Assembly (NCBI GenBank): GCA_038277395.1
Contig: CM076193.1
Coordinates: 71,380,252-71,444,251 of the forward strand
Direction of reading: 5' to 3'
DNA from: Dryocosmus kuriphilus
Taxonomy: Eukaryota > Arthropoda > Insecta > Hymenoptera > Cynipidae
DNA length: 64,000 nucleotides
The position numbers were made by a program, and so were the translations under genes. How positions within the stretch are numbered: position 1 is the first letter of the stretch; each line of letters begins with the position of its first letter. Below are positions 34,523 through 46,049 of this stretch, piece by piece. The notes beneath the pieces are model-generated. The model was not told the DNA's origin. It ran no database searches and was given only the letters and a program-made list of their open reading frames with translations.

Positions 34523-36778
34523 ATAACACTACTGATTTAGAGTGCAGTCGGCGTGAAATTTTCGATGCTTTGTATAAGCAGCTACATCTGGAACTGAGCG
34601 ACAAGTTCAAAATTCTAGAGGAACATTTTTCTACCAAAAAAGATGAATCTTTCACATTTCATCCAGGTAGAAGCAATGCATTGAAAGATCTTATCAACAC
34701 TTTGAAAAGAAAATGGATCGAGAGCAACAGAACGCGCGAACGCTTCGTTGCCAAAAGCTCACAATGGTTGGAGGGAACCATAAAATTGAAGGTGTGCGAT
34801 AATAAATCCAAACTTCTTATCAAGCTTATTTTATGTTTTAATAAAAATAACGTTAATAATAGAAAACGTGGTAATCATGTCAATAATAATGATAATAATA
34901 ATAAAGATTGTGCAGATTCAGCGGACTATCGAATCGGAAGAAATGGATTGTGATGAACAGCCTGAACCTGCCACCAGCTCGAAAAAGGTAGGTCGACCTT
35001 CCAAAGAATTTAAGGACATGAGCGAAAGAACAAAGCGTAGGGTGACGGAGGATTTGCGTTCATCACACAGTTCTGCTCAGTTGACATTCGCAGCACGCAT
35101 GAGCCTTCGTGCTTCCGGAGCCTTCAAAGCTGCTAGTGTTCTCAAGGACATCACAACGAAATCACCTGCTCGTGCTTCGAGATATAAGAGAGCTCTCAAG
35201 TCTGTTTCTGTTCCACGTCCGACAGAAATTTCGGGCAACCTCGCACTTTCCGACGTTGTTGAAGGAAAAATGAGCAGACATACATATAGGATCATTAGGA
35301 AAAGAGAAGCTCAAAATGGTGTCCACGTCTATCCTCCGTATTCTAAGGTTGAAGAAGCAAAAACTCTCTGCTATCCGCTAGGTATTAAAATTACTGAGAC
35401 CACAGCGGAAGTGCCATTGCAGTCGTTATTAAATCACCTCTCGAGGAGAATTTTAGCGGTGCAAAAAGATGTGATTCAAACATTACCCGAAGACCCGAAG
35501 ACCGCATCAAGAACTTACTGCTGATTGTAAAGTATGGATTTGACGGGTCTTCTGGTCAAAGTGAATACAAACAAAAATTTCACGATGAAAATGCGTCAGA
35601 CGCGAGCATTTTGTTGACATCGTTGGTGGCGTTGCGCTTGACAAGTAGTAACGACCAAAATGTACTTCTTTGGCAAAATCCGAAACCCTCGTCTCCTCGA
35701 TTTTGCAGTCCAATAAAGGTGGAGCACATTCGTGAAGACAAAGATTCTACTTTGAAAGAACAAAAATATGTTGAAGATCAAATAGCAGCGCTTCTTCCAT
35801 ATCAAATTATTGTAGACGGCAAAGAAATTAATATTACTTACAAATTAATCTTTACAATGATTGATGGAAAAATTCGCAATACTGTCACTACAACAACATC
35901 TAACATGCGCTGCTATTTGTGTAAAGCTACATCTAAGCAATTCAATGAACTGGATAAAGTTGTGTTAATGCCAGTTGTCGAAGAAATTTGCGTTTTGGGA
36001 TAGCTACCTTGCATGCCTGGATACACTTTATGGAGTATTTTCTACATTTGGGGTACAAATTACAAAATAAAAAATGGCAAGCGCGTTCTAAGGAGGACAA
36101 GGAGCTGATAGAAAAACGAGAAAACAAGCTATAAAGCGGGGTTTCAAACTGCGACTTGGGCTCATTGTTGATTCTCCAAAAGTGGGAGGATTTGGTAACA
36201 GCAATGATGGAAATACGGCTAGGAGGTTTTTCTCAAACTCGTCAGAATCAGCAGAAATTTTAGGTTTGAACTTCGAGCTTGTCAATCGTGCTCATATCAT
36301 TTTGCAAGTTCTCTCATGCGGTTTTGCAGTTAATGTTGATCTTTTCAAGCAATATTGCTTGGACACTGCGGAAATATTAGTTCAAACCTATCCATGGTAC
36401 TACATGCCCACGTCCATTCATGTGGTGCTTATTCACGGACCTCTCATCGTTGAATGGGCACCATTGCCAATCGGACAACTGTCTGAGATGGGGGAGGCGC
36501 AGGAATCGCGCAATAAAGATATCAAAAGATACCGAGAGAATTTTTCGCGAAAATGCTCCAGAGAAAGCACCATGACAGATATTTTTCATTGGTTGCTCGT
36601 GTCCTCAGACCCACTTATTTCTAGTTTACGGTTGGATCCGCCGAAAAAAAATAACCGATTGTCATCCGATGCGATAAAACTATTGAAATGTGTCACAATT
36701 GCCTGCGCCGAGTTGACATCAGAGAATTCTAATGTCAGTTCAGACGAAGCAGACGATTCTGCGTCGGATAGCGATTAA
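34523..36778 (+). pseudogene. Transib transposase (RAG1 core-like), frameshifted
   Basis: Exon 34523-34791 (acceptor tttcag, donor gtgtgc) joins in phase 0 to 34916 onward. The protein then shows the RAG1-core order. IVKYGFDGSSGQSE carries an Asp at 35542 equivalent to RAG1 D600. TMIDGKIRNTV is followed by a CYLC zinc pair, LHAWIHF (36010), FGNSNDGNTARRFF, and an IHVVLIH His pair. LPIGQLSEMGEAQESRNK holds the Glu equivalent to E962. It ends at TAA 36776-36778 with an acidic-Ser tail. Frame changes near 35500, 35990 and 36125 make it a pseudogene. The second catalytic Asp could not be placed with confidence. The true start exon is not identified. Confidence 0.88.
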
Positions 36779-37182
36779 GATTAAAATTAATTATGGTGTA
36801 TTGTTTTTTTGGAGAATACAATTGATGAAACAATTTGAATATTGCTTTTCTTTACCAGCGACTTCCACCACCTTTGCAACCTGTTTTTATATGGACCCAT
36901 TTCTTTTGATAAGAAATAGCATGCTTTTTCACTTGCAATTTTATATTATATCATCTAAATAATAAAAATAATAATAATAATATCATAACAGTAAAAATAA
37001 TATCAGCTAACTTAAAAACCATTATACAAGAGAGGTGGCTACCATAACATTATTTTTTGGAAGTAAAAGTCGGCCATTTTGAATTGGCCATTTTGAATTT
37101 TGAACAATTAATACAAAATTCGGAACGAGCGACTTGAAAAACAGTAGTACACGAGGTTTGGCTTCAATCAGACCACTTTTCG

Positions 37183-37219
37183 AATTTTGGCCAGTTATTT
37201 CGGTAAATCGGCCACAGTG
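37183..37219 (-). repeat. Transib right terminal inverted repeat
   Basis: Complement begins CACTGTG then gccgattt and matches the left terminus at almost every position. Subterminal ggccattttgaa repeats lie just inside (37073-37097). Confidence 0.9.
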
Positions 37220-37224
37220 CGCTG

Positions 37225-38130
37225 TTTAAAAGTGTGTAGCAGTGGTTTGTGATCAGCGTAGATGATCACTTATCCACCTTCGAAGATATGTCGAAAGTGT
37301 TTCATTGCTGCATAAACAGTGTGTAGCTCACAATAATATGTTGACAATTTCTCCGTAGCAGGTGTCAGATGGTTACTGAAAGTAGCAAGCGGTTGCCAGG
37401 AATGCATGAAATGTTGAAGCTTCGGTAAAAATTGCCTATTCCATATTGACGTTTGGTTGTACAAGCTACATTACTTCTGCAAGGGCTTGCTTGCACTTGT
37501 TAAAATATTCATCGAGTTGTAGAGTCCATTTGACTGCCTGGCTGCCTTTCACGTCAGGTCGTACGAGCTACTCCTTGGGTGGTGCAAGGAGGCTAGCAGC
37601 TTCTGTTATGAATTTTCGGTAGAAATTGATCATATCGAGAAAACTTCGCAGCTTATGATGTTTTGTGGTTTTTGAAAAATCGAGGAGTGCTGTGACATTC
37701 TCAGGCAAAGCTTTAATGCCTTTCCCGGAGACTGTGTTTGAGAAATTCGGTTCCCTGTACTCTGAAGTGTGACATGGTCGAGTTGATGACCCATCCGTAA
37801 TCCTGGAGTCGCTGAAACGAGATGCTCAGGTGTTCCAGATTTTGTTCATCGTTGTCAGAACGACGAGAAGATCGTCCATGTACGGAAACACAAAAAGAAG
37901 GTCACGTGTTGTATCATCGATAAAACGCTGGAACGTTTATGCCGCATATCGAAGTCCGAGCATCATGAACGGAAATTCGAAGAGTCCAAACGACGTAATG
38001 ATGGCTGTCTTGGCGATATCCTCTGGGTTATCTGGAACCTGGTTGAAAGCTCTGACAAGGTCGATGGTAGAGAAAATCTTACCATTAATATTTGCAGTAA
38101 AATCCTCCAGATAACGCACAACTGAAAGAC
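37225..38130 (-). pseudogene. gypsy pol fragment: reverse transcriptase and RNase H
   Basis: Read on the - strand from the right: NGKIFSTIDLVRAFNQVP near 38060, FPYMDDLLVV near 37860-37890 (catalytic YMDD), LRSFLDMINFYRKF near 37640, then RNase H with EKLSTYYCELHTVYAAMKHFRHIFEGG up to 37275 and DHKPLLHTFK just before the Transib target site. Several stops and frame changes are present. It belongs to the same copy as 33409-33768. Confidence 0.85.
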
Positions 38131-39120
38131 CAAAATGACTCAGAAGGTCAGTACCAATGATTGGTTTGGAGACATCAGTGATGATGAAACGGCAATTAAA
38201 ATCTCGGCGTAGGTCGAGGTTGAGTTTCTAAGGGGAGAAATCGAAAGCCTTGATCGGTGCACCATTTGCTGCAAACAGTTGCTAGCCTACAGGATCAAGG
38301 CTGGTAGTCCAGAGGGTCGATCTGTAACGAATAGGCGGCGAGAAGTAGTGGTAGAGTTGCGCTTCGCCGCTAGAGACTCGGATTAATTTTCTTGAAATTT
38401 ACATCCAAGTAAGCACTTTTGGGCCTTATTACCGAATTTCGTGTAGCACCAACACTTACCTGACCTACTTATCCGATTCCGTGAAGAGCTTCGTGAACGT
38501 TGTCGTTGGTTCAGTTGTCGGAAGCCGGCGACGAGGCTGGCTACTTGGCACGTTCGGAAACCTGTGCTTCAGGGCTGGATTCAGATGACGAAGGTAGTGC
38601 TGCGACGAAGGATATCTACTTCACAACAGGAGAATTTCCTGGAGTTTATCGGCGAGAGTGCCAAATTCTTGCCGTGTGTTGTTGGTTTGCATTGATAATA
38701 GTGCAGGAGTTCGCTCCGGTAGGTTGGTGAGCTATCGAGAGCGAAGCACATGTTCGTCAATATCTGGGACGAAAGAGCGCAGATATCGCAAAAATTGCGA
38801 GGGTATGTGGTCTCCTGGTTACTCACCATCGAGGAGTTGGTGCAGCCTAGCCTCCTTTGATTTTGAGAAACGCGTGATGAGCGCTTATTTTAATGCCCGG
38901 TATGGTTGGGGGGGGGGGGGGGGGGGGGGGTATATTTCTACATCTGCTGCATGACGATAAGGGACACAGCATAGTAGAATCTGTCCTTTACCAGTAGGAC
39001 ACCTTGAATTATAAACTGCGCCTCGAGTTGCGCGAACCAGAGTGAGGGCCTGTCCGCACTAAAGGGGAGAGCTTTCACTTGAGACGTTCGCTCTTAGCGT
39101 TTTTAAATTTCTCATCGTCA
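38131..39120 (-). pseudogene. gypsy gag and protease fragment
   Basis: On the - strand, LWFAQLEAQF near 39030 is a conserved gag start segment of insect gypsy elements. A capsid-like stretch in mixed frames (38560-38840) follows, with FGNKAQKC and a paired Cys block near 38420, then FIITDVSKPIIGTDLLSHFGL near 38130-38190, the protease/RT junction. A G run of more than 20 bases (38909-38930, C on the coding strand) breaks gag. LTRs were not located; the region 39121-39780 to the right may hold the decayed 5' end. Confidence 0.75.
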
Positions 39121-39787
39121 TCCGGTGTTTTGTTGTTTCATTAAAAAAAAACTATATTCACTCACAGAAGCACAGAATCACGGGAATTTATCACATAAAA
39201 TTTGTTACGAATAAAGTCGTGTCAAAAAATTTTACCGATGCGAAACTGCATCCATGGGTGCCCTGTAATGCACCGAAGGTGATAAAAAAATAATGAGCAC
39301 TGACTGCACTCAACACTAAAAGGTATGCTTGATGTAGGAAAGTTTCGTGCAATTCGTCGAATTCGCGGAACTGAAGTGAGCACGTGACATGTAATCGACG
39401 AAAATTTAAGAACTGTACTACACTGAACTGCGTTTCACGGAAAATGACACAAGTTGTTAGTGAGTTTTCAGATTTGCACTGGAAAACGTTCGAGGGAGCA
39501 AGAAAGTCGATCAACCATGACAATGTCGGTGCGAGCACATGGCGCGAGGCCATCACGGAAACTTCTCAAAGGGAGTTTCAAAGATCCGTGAGCACAGCAG
39601 TCAAAAAATTCACTACGTTAGATCACGCCGGGATCACCAATGAAGAGATTACTTGTTTTGAGAAAGACTTTCTTTAAAAGCACATCGTTTATTGACATGA
39701 CGCGTACATTAGGGTAACGATTTGCCGCGATGAGAAGTAATATAAAAATAATACAAATTGTACTTTATTTATATTATGATAAATTCG
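39121..39787. other. Possible 5' flank/LTR of the - strand gypsy
   Basis: Contains a 97-codon + strand and a 121-codon - strand open frame without recognisable domains. Because it directly precedes gag on the - strand, it may be leader or LTR sequence. No repeat partner was found left of 33409. Confidence 0.35.
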
Positions 39788-40155
39788 TTTAAAAATATCA
39801 CTAGAAAATAGCGCCACAGATATTTAGTTGAAAGATGCAAATCGGTTGAATAAATTTTTGTTGCAGCTGTGAGCAAAGGTCAAAACGCAATTTTTCACTC
39901 ATACAAAATCCTTAAAATTTGACAACCTAATGAAGATATCGTAAATTCTTGAAAAATGGCTCTAGAAAATAGCACTTCGGATATTTAGTTGAAATTTGAT
40001 GGAAATCGGTTAAATAGATTTTGCTGCAGCTGTGAGCAAAAGTAAAAGAGCAGTTTTACACTTATACACAAAATTCTTAAAAAATGTTTAAGTAATAAAG
40101 ATATAGTAAATTCTTGAACAATCTCATCACTATAAGCAAATAGCACCTCGGCTTT
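39788..40155. repeat. Tandem duplication, unit about 160-165 bp
   Basis: Two copies share ctagaaaatagc, gatatttagttgaaa, tgcagctgtgagcaaa and aaattcttgaa(a/c)aat. They start near 39801 and 39961, and a third partial copy begins at about 40125 with aatagcacctcgg. Confidence 0.75.
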
Positions 40156-40679
40156 TTTGTACTTGGCGGCGATTCGCTACCGCAAATCTTGATCTCACGG
40201 CCAATATTTTCACCATGTCCTTCATTCCTTGATTGATCATTCTCTTCATTATTGCAGCAGTATGAATCATTCTCTGAAAATAAAATAATTTTTATAAATC
40301 GTTCAAATCTTCTCTCAATGTGCTAATTCAAACTTCAACACTTAACATAATATCATAATAAGGGACAAAATTTTGTAAAATTTATGTGCTGACCTGCTGC
40401 AAATTTACAGAATAAAATCGAGAAATAATAGCAGAAATATTCTGTAAATATTTTATGGTCACACAAATCATTAAATTTGTATTAAGTTGTAAACTACAAA
40501 AATTATGAATAGAAATAAGTAGTTTATATTTGACGAAGATGCTTCACAAGTTTCAAATTATGTCCATAAATTTTACTTCCTGTCAGTGGTACTTATATTT
40601 ATCCATTTCTTTACCTCCCATTTTACCCATATTTTTAGATATAATTATAGAAAAAAAATCAATTAATAAAATTTCAGTT
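40156..40679. other. Intronic sequence, nothing recognised
   Basis: AT-rich, without a supported gene or repeat. Confidence 0.4.
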
Positions 40680-41158
40680 TGTGCTCGCGTGTGTGGGTGT
40701 ACGGACGTGCTGAAAAGTCGCTCCGTGTGTTAAGTCCTTTTGGACAGTCATCTTGTGAGTGTATTTATAAAAAGTGAACACAGTGCGTGTGAAAGTGCAT
40801 CAAACCACTTCCTGTAAGTGGAATTGTGTTAAATGCACGCAAGTGTGCACAAAAACTGATTTGTGTTAAAGTGTATACTTCTTGTGACGTCACTGGGAAT
40901 TACGCATATCGTTAAAATATCTCAATAGTGAGTACAAACTAGGTTATATGCATCGTGCGTTTCTTTTTGCCATACGGTAGAAATTCAGTACGAATAGAAG
41001 TAAATTAGAATCGCGGAATGTGATGATCAGTGAAGTTATAGGCTGTAATTCAGCGCGGGGGACCCGCAGCTGTGTCTCCCCCACAAGCATCGACGGCCTT
41101 TAGTCTTAAGTTTCTGAACTCTTTGTCGGTATAGTGCACTCTACCAGCAGCAAACGAA

Positions 41159-41990
41159 ATGCTCCCGTCAGAGATCGATGAACCCGGAGTTTGTTCAAAA
41201 CAAATACCAAAACAAGGTGATATGTCTAGAAAATGGATAACTCCAAACACAAGGAAAAAAAATAGAAACAGTCCTTTTGACCATATCAAGTATACCAAGC
41301 AGAAAACCCTGACAGGTTTCCTGCAAATAAACCAAGCCAACAGATTTCAAGCACTGCAAGTTGAAACTGAAACCGAGAAAAATGTAACAGATGAGGTCAA
41401 CAACATCACACAACAGATCAAGAAGAACTGAAAAAGTAATTAGAGGAAAAAGCCCATAAAGTACTGAATATTTATAATAATAAAAGTCGTACTAAAATGC
41501 CTTTGCCAATTTTTTTTGTTGATCTGCAGCAAAGTGATAATAACAAAGAAATTTATGATATCAAATATTTGCAATATACAAAAGTGCAAATCGAACCTCC
41601 ACGTTAGAAGAGAGAAATACCTCAATGTGCAAGGTGTCAAAGATACGGACATACAAAAAATACTGCATACGTCAACCGCAATGTGTCAAATGTGCAAGAA
41701 ACCACTGGACCAGTACTTGTGATAAGGGCAAAGGTGTAACTGCAATAGAAGAACGGAGTGATACCAAATGCGTTCTATGTACGAAAAGACACCCCCAAAT
41801 TACAAAGGATGCTCTGTCTTCAAAGAAATCCAGAAAAGAAAATTCCCTCCTAAGATCACGACTAGAACGGAGAAAGGTTTTTTCTCAACCAGATAATTAT
41901 CAGCATCAGCGTGTCCAACGTCAACCCACAGGAATAAATCCTAATATATCCTATTCTCAGATGGTAAGAAATAATATAAATCCATAGTAT
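41159..41990 (+). pseudogene. LINE ORF1 (gag-like, CCHC knuckles)
   Basis: The N-terminal 90 codons are Lys-rich and end at a TGA near 41429. Further on, PQCARCQRYGHT, CVKCARNHWTSTC and CVLCTKRHP form the three Cys-rich knuckles of jockey ORF1 proteins, which coat the element RNA. Knuckle 1 and knuckle 2 lie in different frames, with a shift in an A-run near 41660. A second shift breaks knuckle 3 near 41795. Confidence 0.75.
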
Positions 41991-42119
41991 GAATCTGAAA
42001 TTCCAATAACAAATCAAACATTGCCTCAGAATAGTAAACTTGAAGAAATGATGATTAAGCTCTTGGAAAGGATGGATACAATGTTAAATCTATTAATTAC
42101 TCTCGTTAAAACAATGAAA

Positions 42120-44740
42120 TGATTCCAAAAAGGCTTAAGATTGCCGTTTGTAATGCAAATGGCTTGGCTAATCATAGTCAAGAGTTGAAAACTTTCATAT
42201 ACGAACAGAATTAGGACATGGTTCTTATCTCCGAGACACACTTTATAAAAAAATCTTATCCGCAAATTCCCAGATTCTCAGTATACGATACAAAACATCC
42301 TGATGTCTCTGCCCATGGAGGGACTGCAATAATAATTAAAACCTCAATAAAACATTATGAATTGCCCAAAGATAAAGAGTATATTCAAGCAAGAAGTGTA
42401 GTTGTTCTAGATTGGAGAGGACCAATTACTTTCTCATCAATTTACAGTCCACCCAAGCACACCGTGAAAAAAGAGCAATTTGTGGAATTTTGTAATAATA
42501 CACTTGGCACTCGTTTATTGCTGGTGGTGATTATAGCGACAAGAAACATCAATGGGAGTCACGACTAAATACCCCCAGAGGAAGAGAACTTCTAAAAGCA
42601 ATGGAAATTAACAACCTGTGGAATCTCTCTACTGGCCTTCTGACACTAGAAAAACTCCAGATGTTATCGACTTTTGCGTTACCAAAGAAATCGCTAACAA
42701 GTTTCTGCGAATAGAATCCAGACGTGACCTTTCCTCTGAGCATACTCCCATCTTAGCTTCCCTCTGCTCTCAAATAGTTATGAATGATAAACCTACCACT
42801 CTGAGCAACAAAAGGACTGACTGGAATATGTTCAGGGAAATCTTAGAAAGTAAATTATCCACAGAAATTCCTCTAAAATCTAATGCAGATATCGATGCAG
42901 CGTTACACTTTCTCACCTGCTACATTCAAGAAGTAGCATGGGATTCCACTCCTGATGTAGGAATAACTGAAATACACACCGACAACCCAGATTTGGTGAC
43001 GAGAGCAGTAGCTGAGAAACGAATGATTAGGATAATATTTCAAAACACCAGATACCCAGCTGATAAGAACCGGCTGAACAGAGCGGCAATACTATTGACG
43101 AAACTTCTAGATGATTTGAAAAATCAGGATATTCAAAATTATCTTAAAAACCTCTCGCCGACAGAACTGACAGATTATTCGCTGTGGAAAGCTACCAGGC
43201 GAATGAAACAACCTAAGCAACCTATCCCTCCTATCAGAAACAAAGACGGTACATGGGCTAGAAGTGATCGAGAGAAAGCTGAACTATTTGCAAGTCATTT
43301 TGAAAGTGTTTTTCAACCCTACCCTGCAGAAATTACAAAGGTGGAAGAGGGGGAAGTATATGAACTGCTGGAGGCTCCATACCAAATGTCTTTTCCAATA
43401 AAACCCTTTCAAGATAGAGAAGTCTGGAATACGAATTAAAAAAAACTTCAAAAACAGAAAAGCACCAGGTTCTGATCTCATCACAGGGACGATTCTTAAA
43501 AATCTTCCGTCTTGCACCATGAGACTTATAACCTATATATATATAATGCTATTCTGCATCTAGGATATTTTCCATGTCTATGGAAAGTAGCACAAATAAT
43601 CTTAATCCCAAAACCAGGGAAGCCAACAGATGAACTTACTTCTTACAGACCAATCAGCCTCTTAGCAGCGCTTTCAAAAGTCTTTGAAAACCTGTTACTT
43701 TCAAGATTACGTATCATAATCGCAGAAGAAAAATTAATTCCGAATCACCAATTTGGCTTCCGAAAACAACATGCTACCGTTGAACAGGTTCATCGAATGG
43801 TCGAAAAAATTAACCAGGACTTAGAGGAGAAGAAGTGCTGTTCAGCAGCATTCCTAGATATCACTCAAGCTTTCGCCAAAGTCTGGCATGATCGATTGCT
43901 CTATAAAATTAAACAAAAACTCCCACACAACTTCTTCTTAGTTTCAAAGTCTTACTTGACAGAGCGTTACTTTCAAGTTAAATTTCAGCAAGAACATACA
44001 TCGCTTCATCCAATTTCTGATGGAGTTCCTCAAGGAAGTGTACTCAGTTCGACCTTATACCTTCTTTATACTGCGAACTTGCCAACAGTAAGAGAAATTG
44101 AAACTGTCACATTCGCTGACGACAGCTGTATTGGTATCAAGTTCCGACCCAGCAGTGGCTTCGACAAAGCTACAATTTCATTTACACCGAATCGAAGGAT
44201 GGTTAAAAAAGTGGAGGATTAAAGCAAACGAATCGAAGTCTACTCACGTTAATTTCACAATGCGAAAGGGCAATTGTCTCCCAGTTTCACTAAATAATCA
44301 AATATTGCCCCGGTCTGAAGAAGCGAAGGACTACATCTTGACAGGAGACTTCACGTGGCAAAAAGAACTTGGCGGAAACAACTTGGACTCAAATTCAGTA
44401 AGCTTTATTGACTTCTGGGTAGGAATTCTCAACTATCCCTCGAGAGTAAACTGCTCTTGTATAAGTGCATTTTAAAGCCCATCGGGTCGTATGACATACA
44501 TCTTTGGAGATCAGCCAGAACTCAAACATCCAAATTATTCAACGGTTTCAATCTAAAACTTTGAGAACCATTTTGCAAGCTCCCTGGTATGTGCCGAATG
44601 AAGTGATTCACCGCGATCTAAAAATCAAATCAGTGGAAGAAAAAATAAAAACATTCAGTGTAAAATATCAAGAGAGATTACAAAAACATCCAAACTCATT
44701 AAAAATGACTGAAAGAAAGAAAACAGTTTGCAAGTGCTGA
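42120..44740 (+). pseudogene. LINE ORF2: endonuclease and reverse transcriptase
   Basis: The endonuclease begins with LKIAVCNANGLANHSQEL (42132), then a stop before MVLISETHF. It includes HGGTAIIIK and ends with PDVIDFCV and SSEHTPI (about 42740). RT follows: SYRPISLLAALSKVFE (43645), HQFGFRKQHAT, AAFLDITQAFAKVWH, DGVPQGSVLS and the catalytic FADD (44115). Breaks include a stop at 42212, frame changes near 42535, 42610 and 43440, and a frame change after FADD near 44180. Confidence 0.85.
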
Positions 44741-46049
44741 TATTTAAGGTTATGATACTTTTCATTTTTATTCAATTCGCTGCAGACCACTTCTGCTGTT
44801 GCTGTATTTTCGAATGATATATTTTCCTTATTATGCAAATTTACTATATTATCCATCTCTAAAATAAAAACCTTGAAATATTGCACTGATCTAAAAGTAA
44901 TAATACTATTGTGGCACTTTACACGCGTTTCTGTCACATGGCATAGCGTCTTATAAGAGATAAGCGTTTCTTTTACGGATTAGAACTGCGATATTTCGAT
45001 GTACGGAATACCGAAGTTTCAGTAATTTCGTATTGATCAGACTTTAAAAGGTAAACTTTATGGAAAATAATAAACATAATTAGGACTAATTTCGTCTAGT
45101 TCTCGGAATATGTTTTGGGACTTAGAAGATTATTTTTTAGACCCAAGGTCTAGTTCTAATTTCATTTGATGTTGGATGAAATTTGATCACAAACTTCGAG
45201 GAGAAACGACAAACAGTTGAGTCTCTTTTCAATTATTCTTTGCCATGATTGGGAACATCAACTTGAAGTTGGATTTTTTCTGGCCCCTAAATCTAGGCCA
45301 CCATTTGAGCTTCATCGTGAAGTGGTGTGCGTGAGCTTTTGGCTACCACTGCATATATTTTTTCTTCGAACGTGAAATATAACTACGTCCATTTTCTTTC
45401 AAAACATGAATATAGTGCCAATAAATTCAGCATATGTCCTAGTATCATCCCCCAATCAAATCCAAAAATGATAGTTTTGACCTGGGCTTAGAAAAACGCG
45501 AATATCGCCTAAGCAAGAATTGACCAGGAGGTCCCTTTTCATATGGACGTTCACAAATTATTCTTTAATACTTTTAATTCATTATTTATTATTATATAAT
45601 TGTGTATTCATTATCATTACTATCATCACCTTTATCATTTCATTAATGGATGAGCTAACCCTTAGAGGCTGGGGTAGGACTCCGAAGGGGTAGGGTGTCC
45701 AGTCTACTGTTATACAATGGTGAAAAACTACAGGCAAAGCCAGAAAAAAGCCTTACATTTATGGTGGGGGCAGGGGGTTACACGAGAAAATACATTTCGT
45801 TGGATAGCCCCTTCCAAAATCTGAAAGTATCCGTAGCCAAATTTATTATAATTTGTCAGCATATGTCTTTGGGAAAAATGATATAATAGAGTGATTCCGC
45901 CTGTAGGAGTCTAAAATAATAAAAAGTGGACTGACAGATTATCAGTTTTTGTTATATAAGCTCGGAACTTAATAACCTCATTAAAATGTTCAAAATCCCG
46001 ACATATTTAATTGTGAAGAGCATTTGAAAATATTTTGTTTTGTTTTCAG
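44741..46049. other. arrow intron 1, right end
   Basis: AT-rich intron with no recognised element. A G-rich patch at 45640-45790 stands out. The intron ends with tgttttgttttcag (46036-46049), a strong polypyrimidine tract and acceptor. Confidence 0.5.

Larger units (their letters stand above)
33774..37219 (+). mobile_element. Transib DNA transposon, 3446 bp, TSD CGCTG
   Basis: The left end reads cacagtggccgattttccga, and the complement of the right end reads cactgtggccgatttaccga. The inverted repeats continue to ctggccaaaa (about 33-35 bases, two mismatches). The five bases CGCTG flank both sides (33769-33773, 37220-37224). These are Transib hallmarks: CAC...GTG ends resembling the V(D)J recombination heptamer and a GC-rich 5-bp duplication. 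The gypsy RNase H frame is interrupted exactly here. The interior carries a RAG1-like transposase on the + strand, now frameshifted. Confidence 0.92.
40680..44740 (+). mobile_element. Jockey-type LINE (non-LTR retrotransposon), decayed
   Basis: A 5' untranslated stretch rich in gtg motifs precedes ORF1 (from 41159). ORF2 has endonuclease then reverse transcriptase, and the element ends near 44740 after a Lys-rich tail. Order, zinc-knuckle ORF1 and apurinic-type endonuclease fit the jockey clade. Stops and frame changes occur in both ORFs. The 5' limit is approximate, and no target duplication was identified. Confidence 0.8.

Noticed and set aside
38905..38932. Long G run as a possible G-quadruplex or control element
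   Set aside because: It interrupts a gag frame and similar variable G runs occur in the LTRs; slippage is the simpler explanation, and a sequencing or assembly artefact is possible.
39384..39677. 97-codon + strand ORF as a host gene
   Set aside because: No recognisable domain, no splice context, and it overlaps the likely 5' end of a - strand gypsy.
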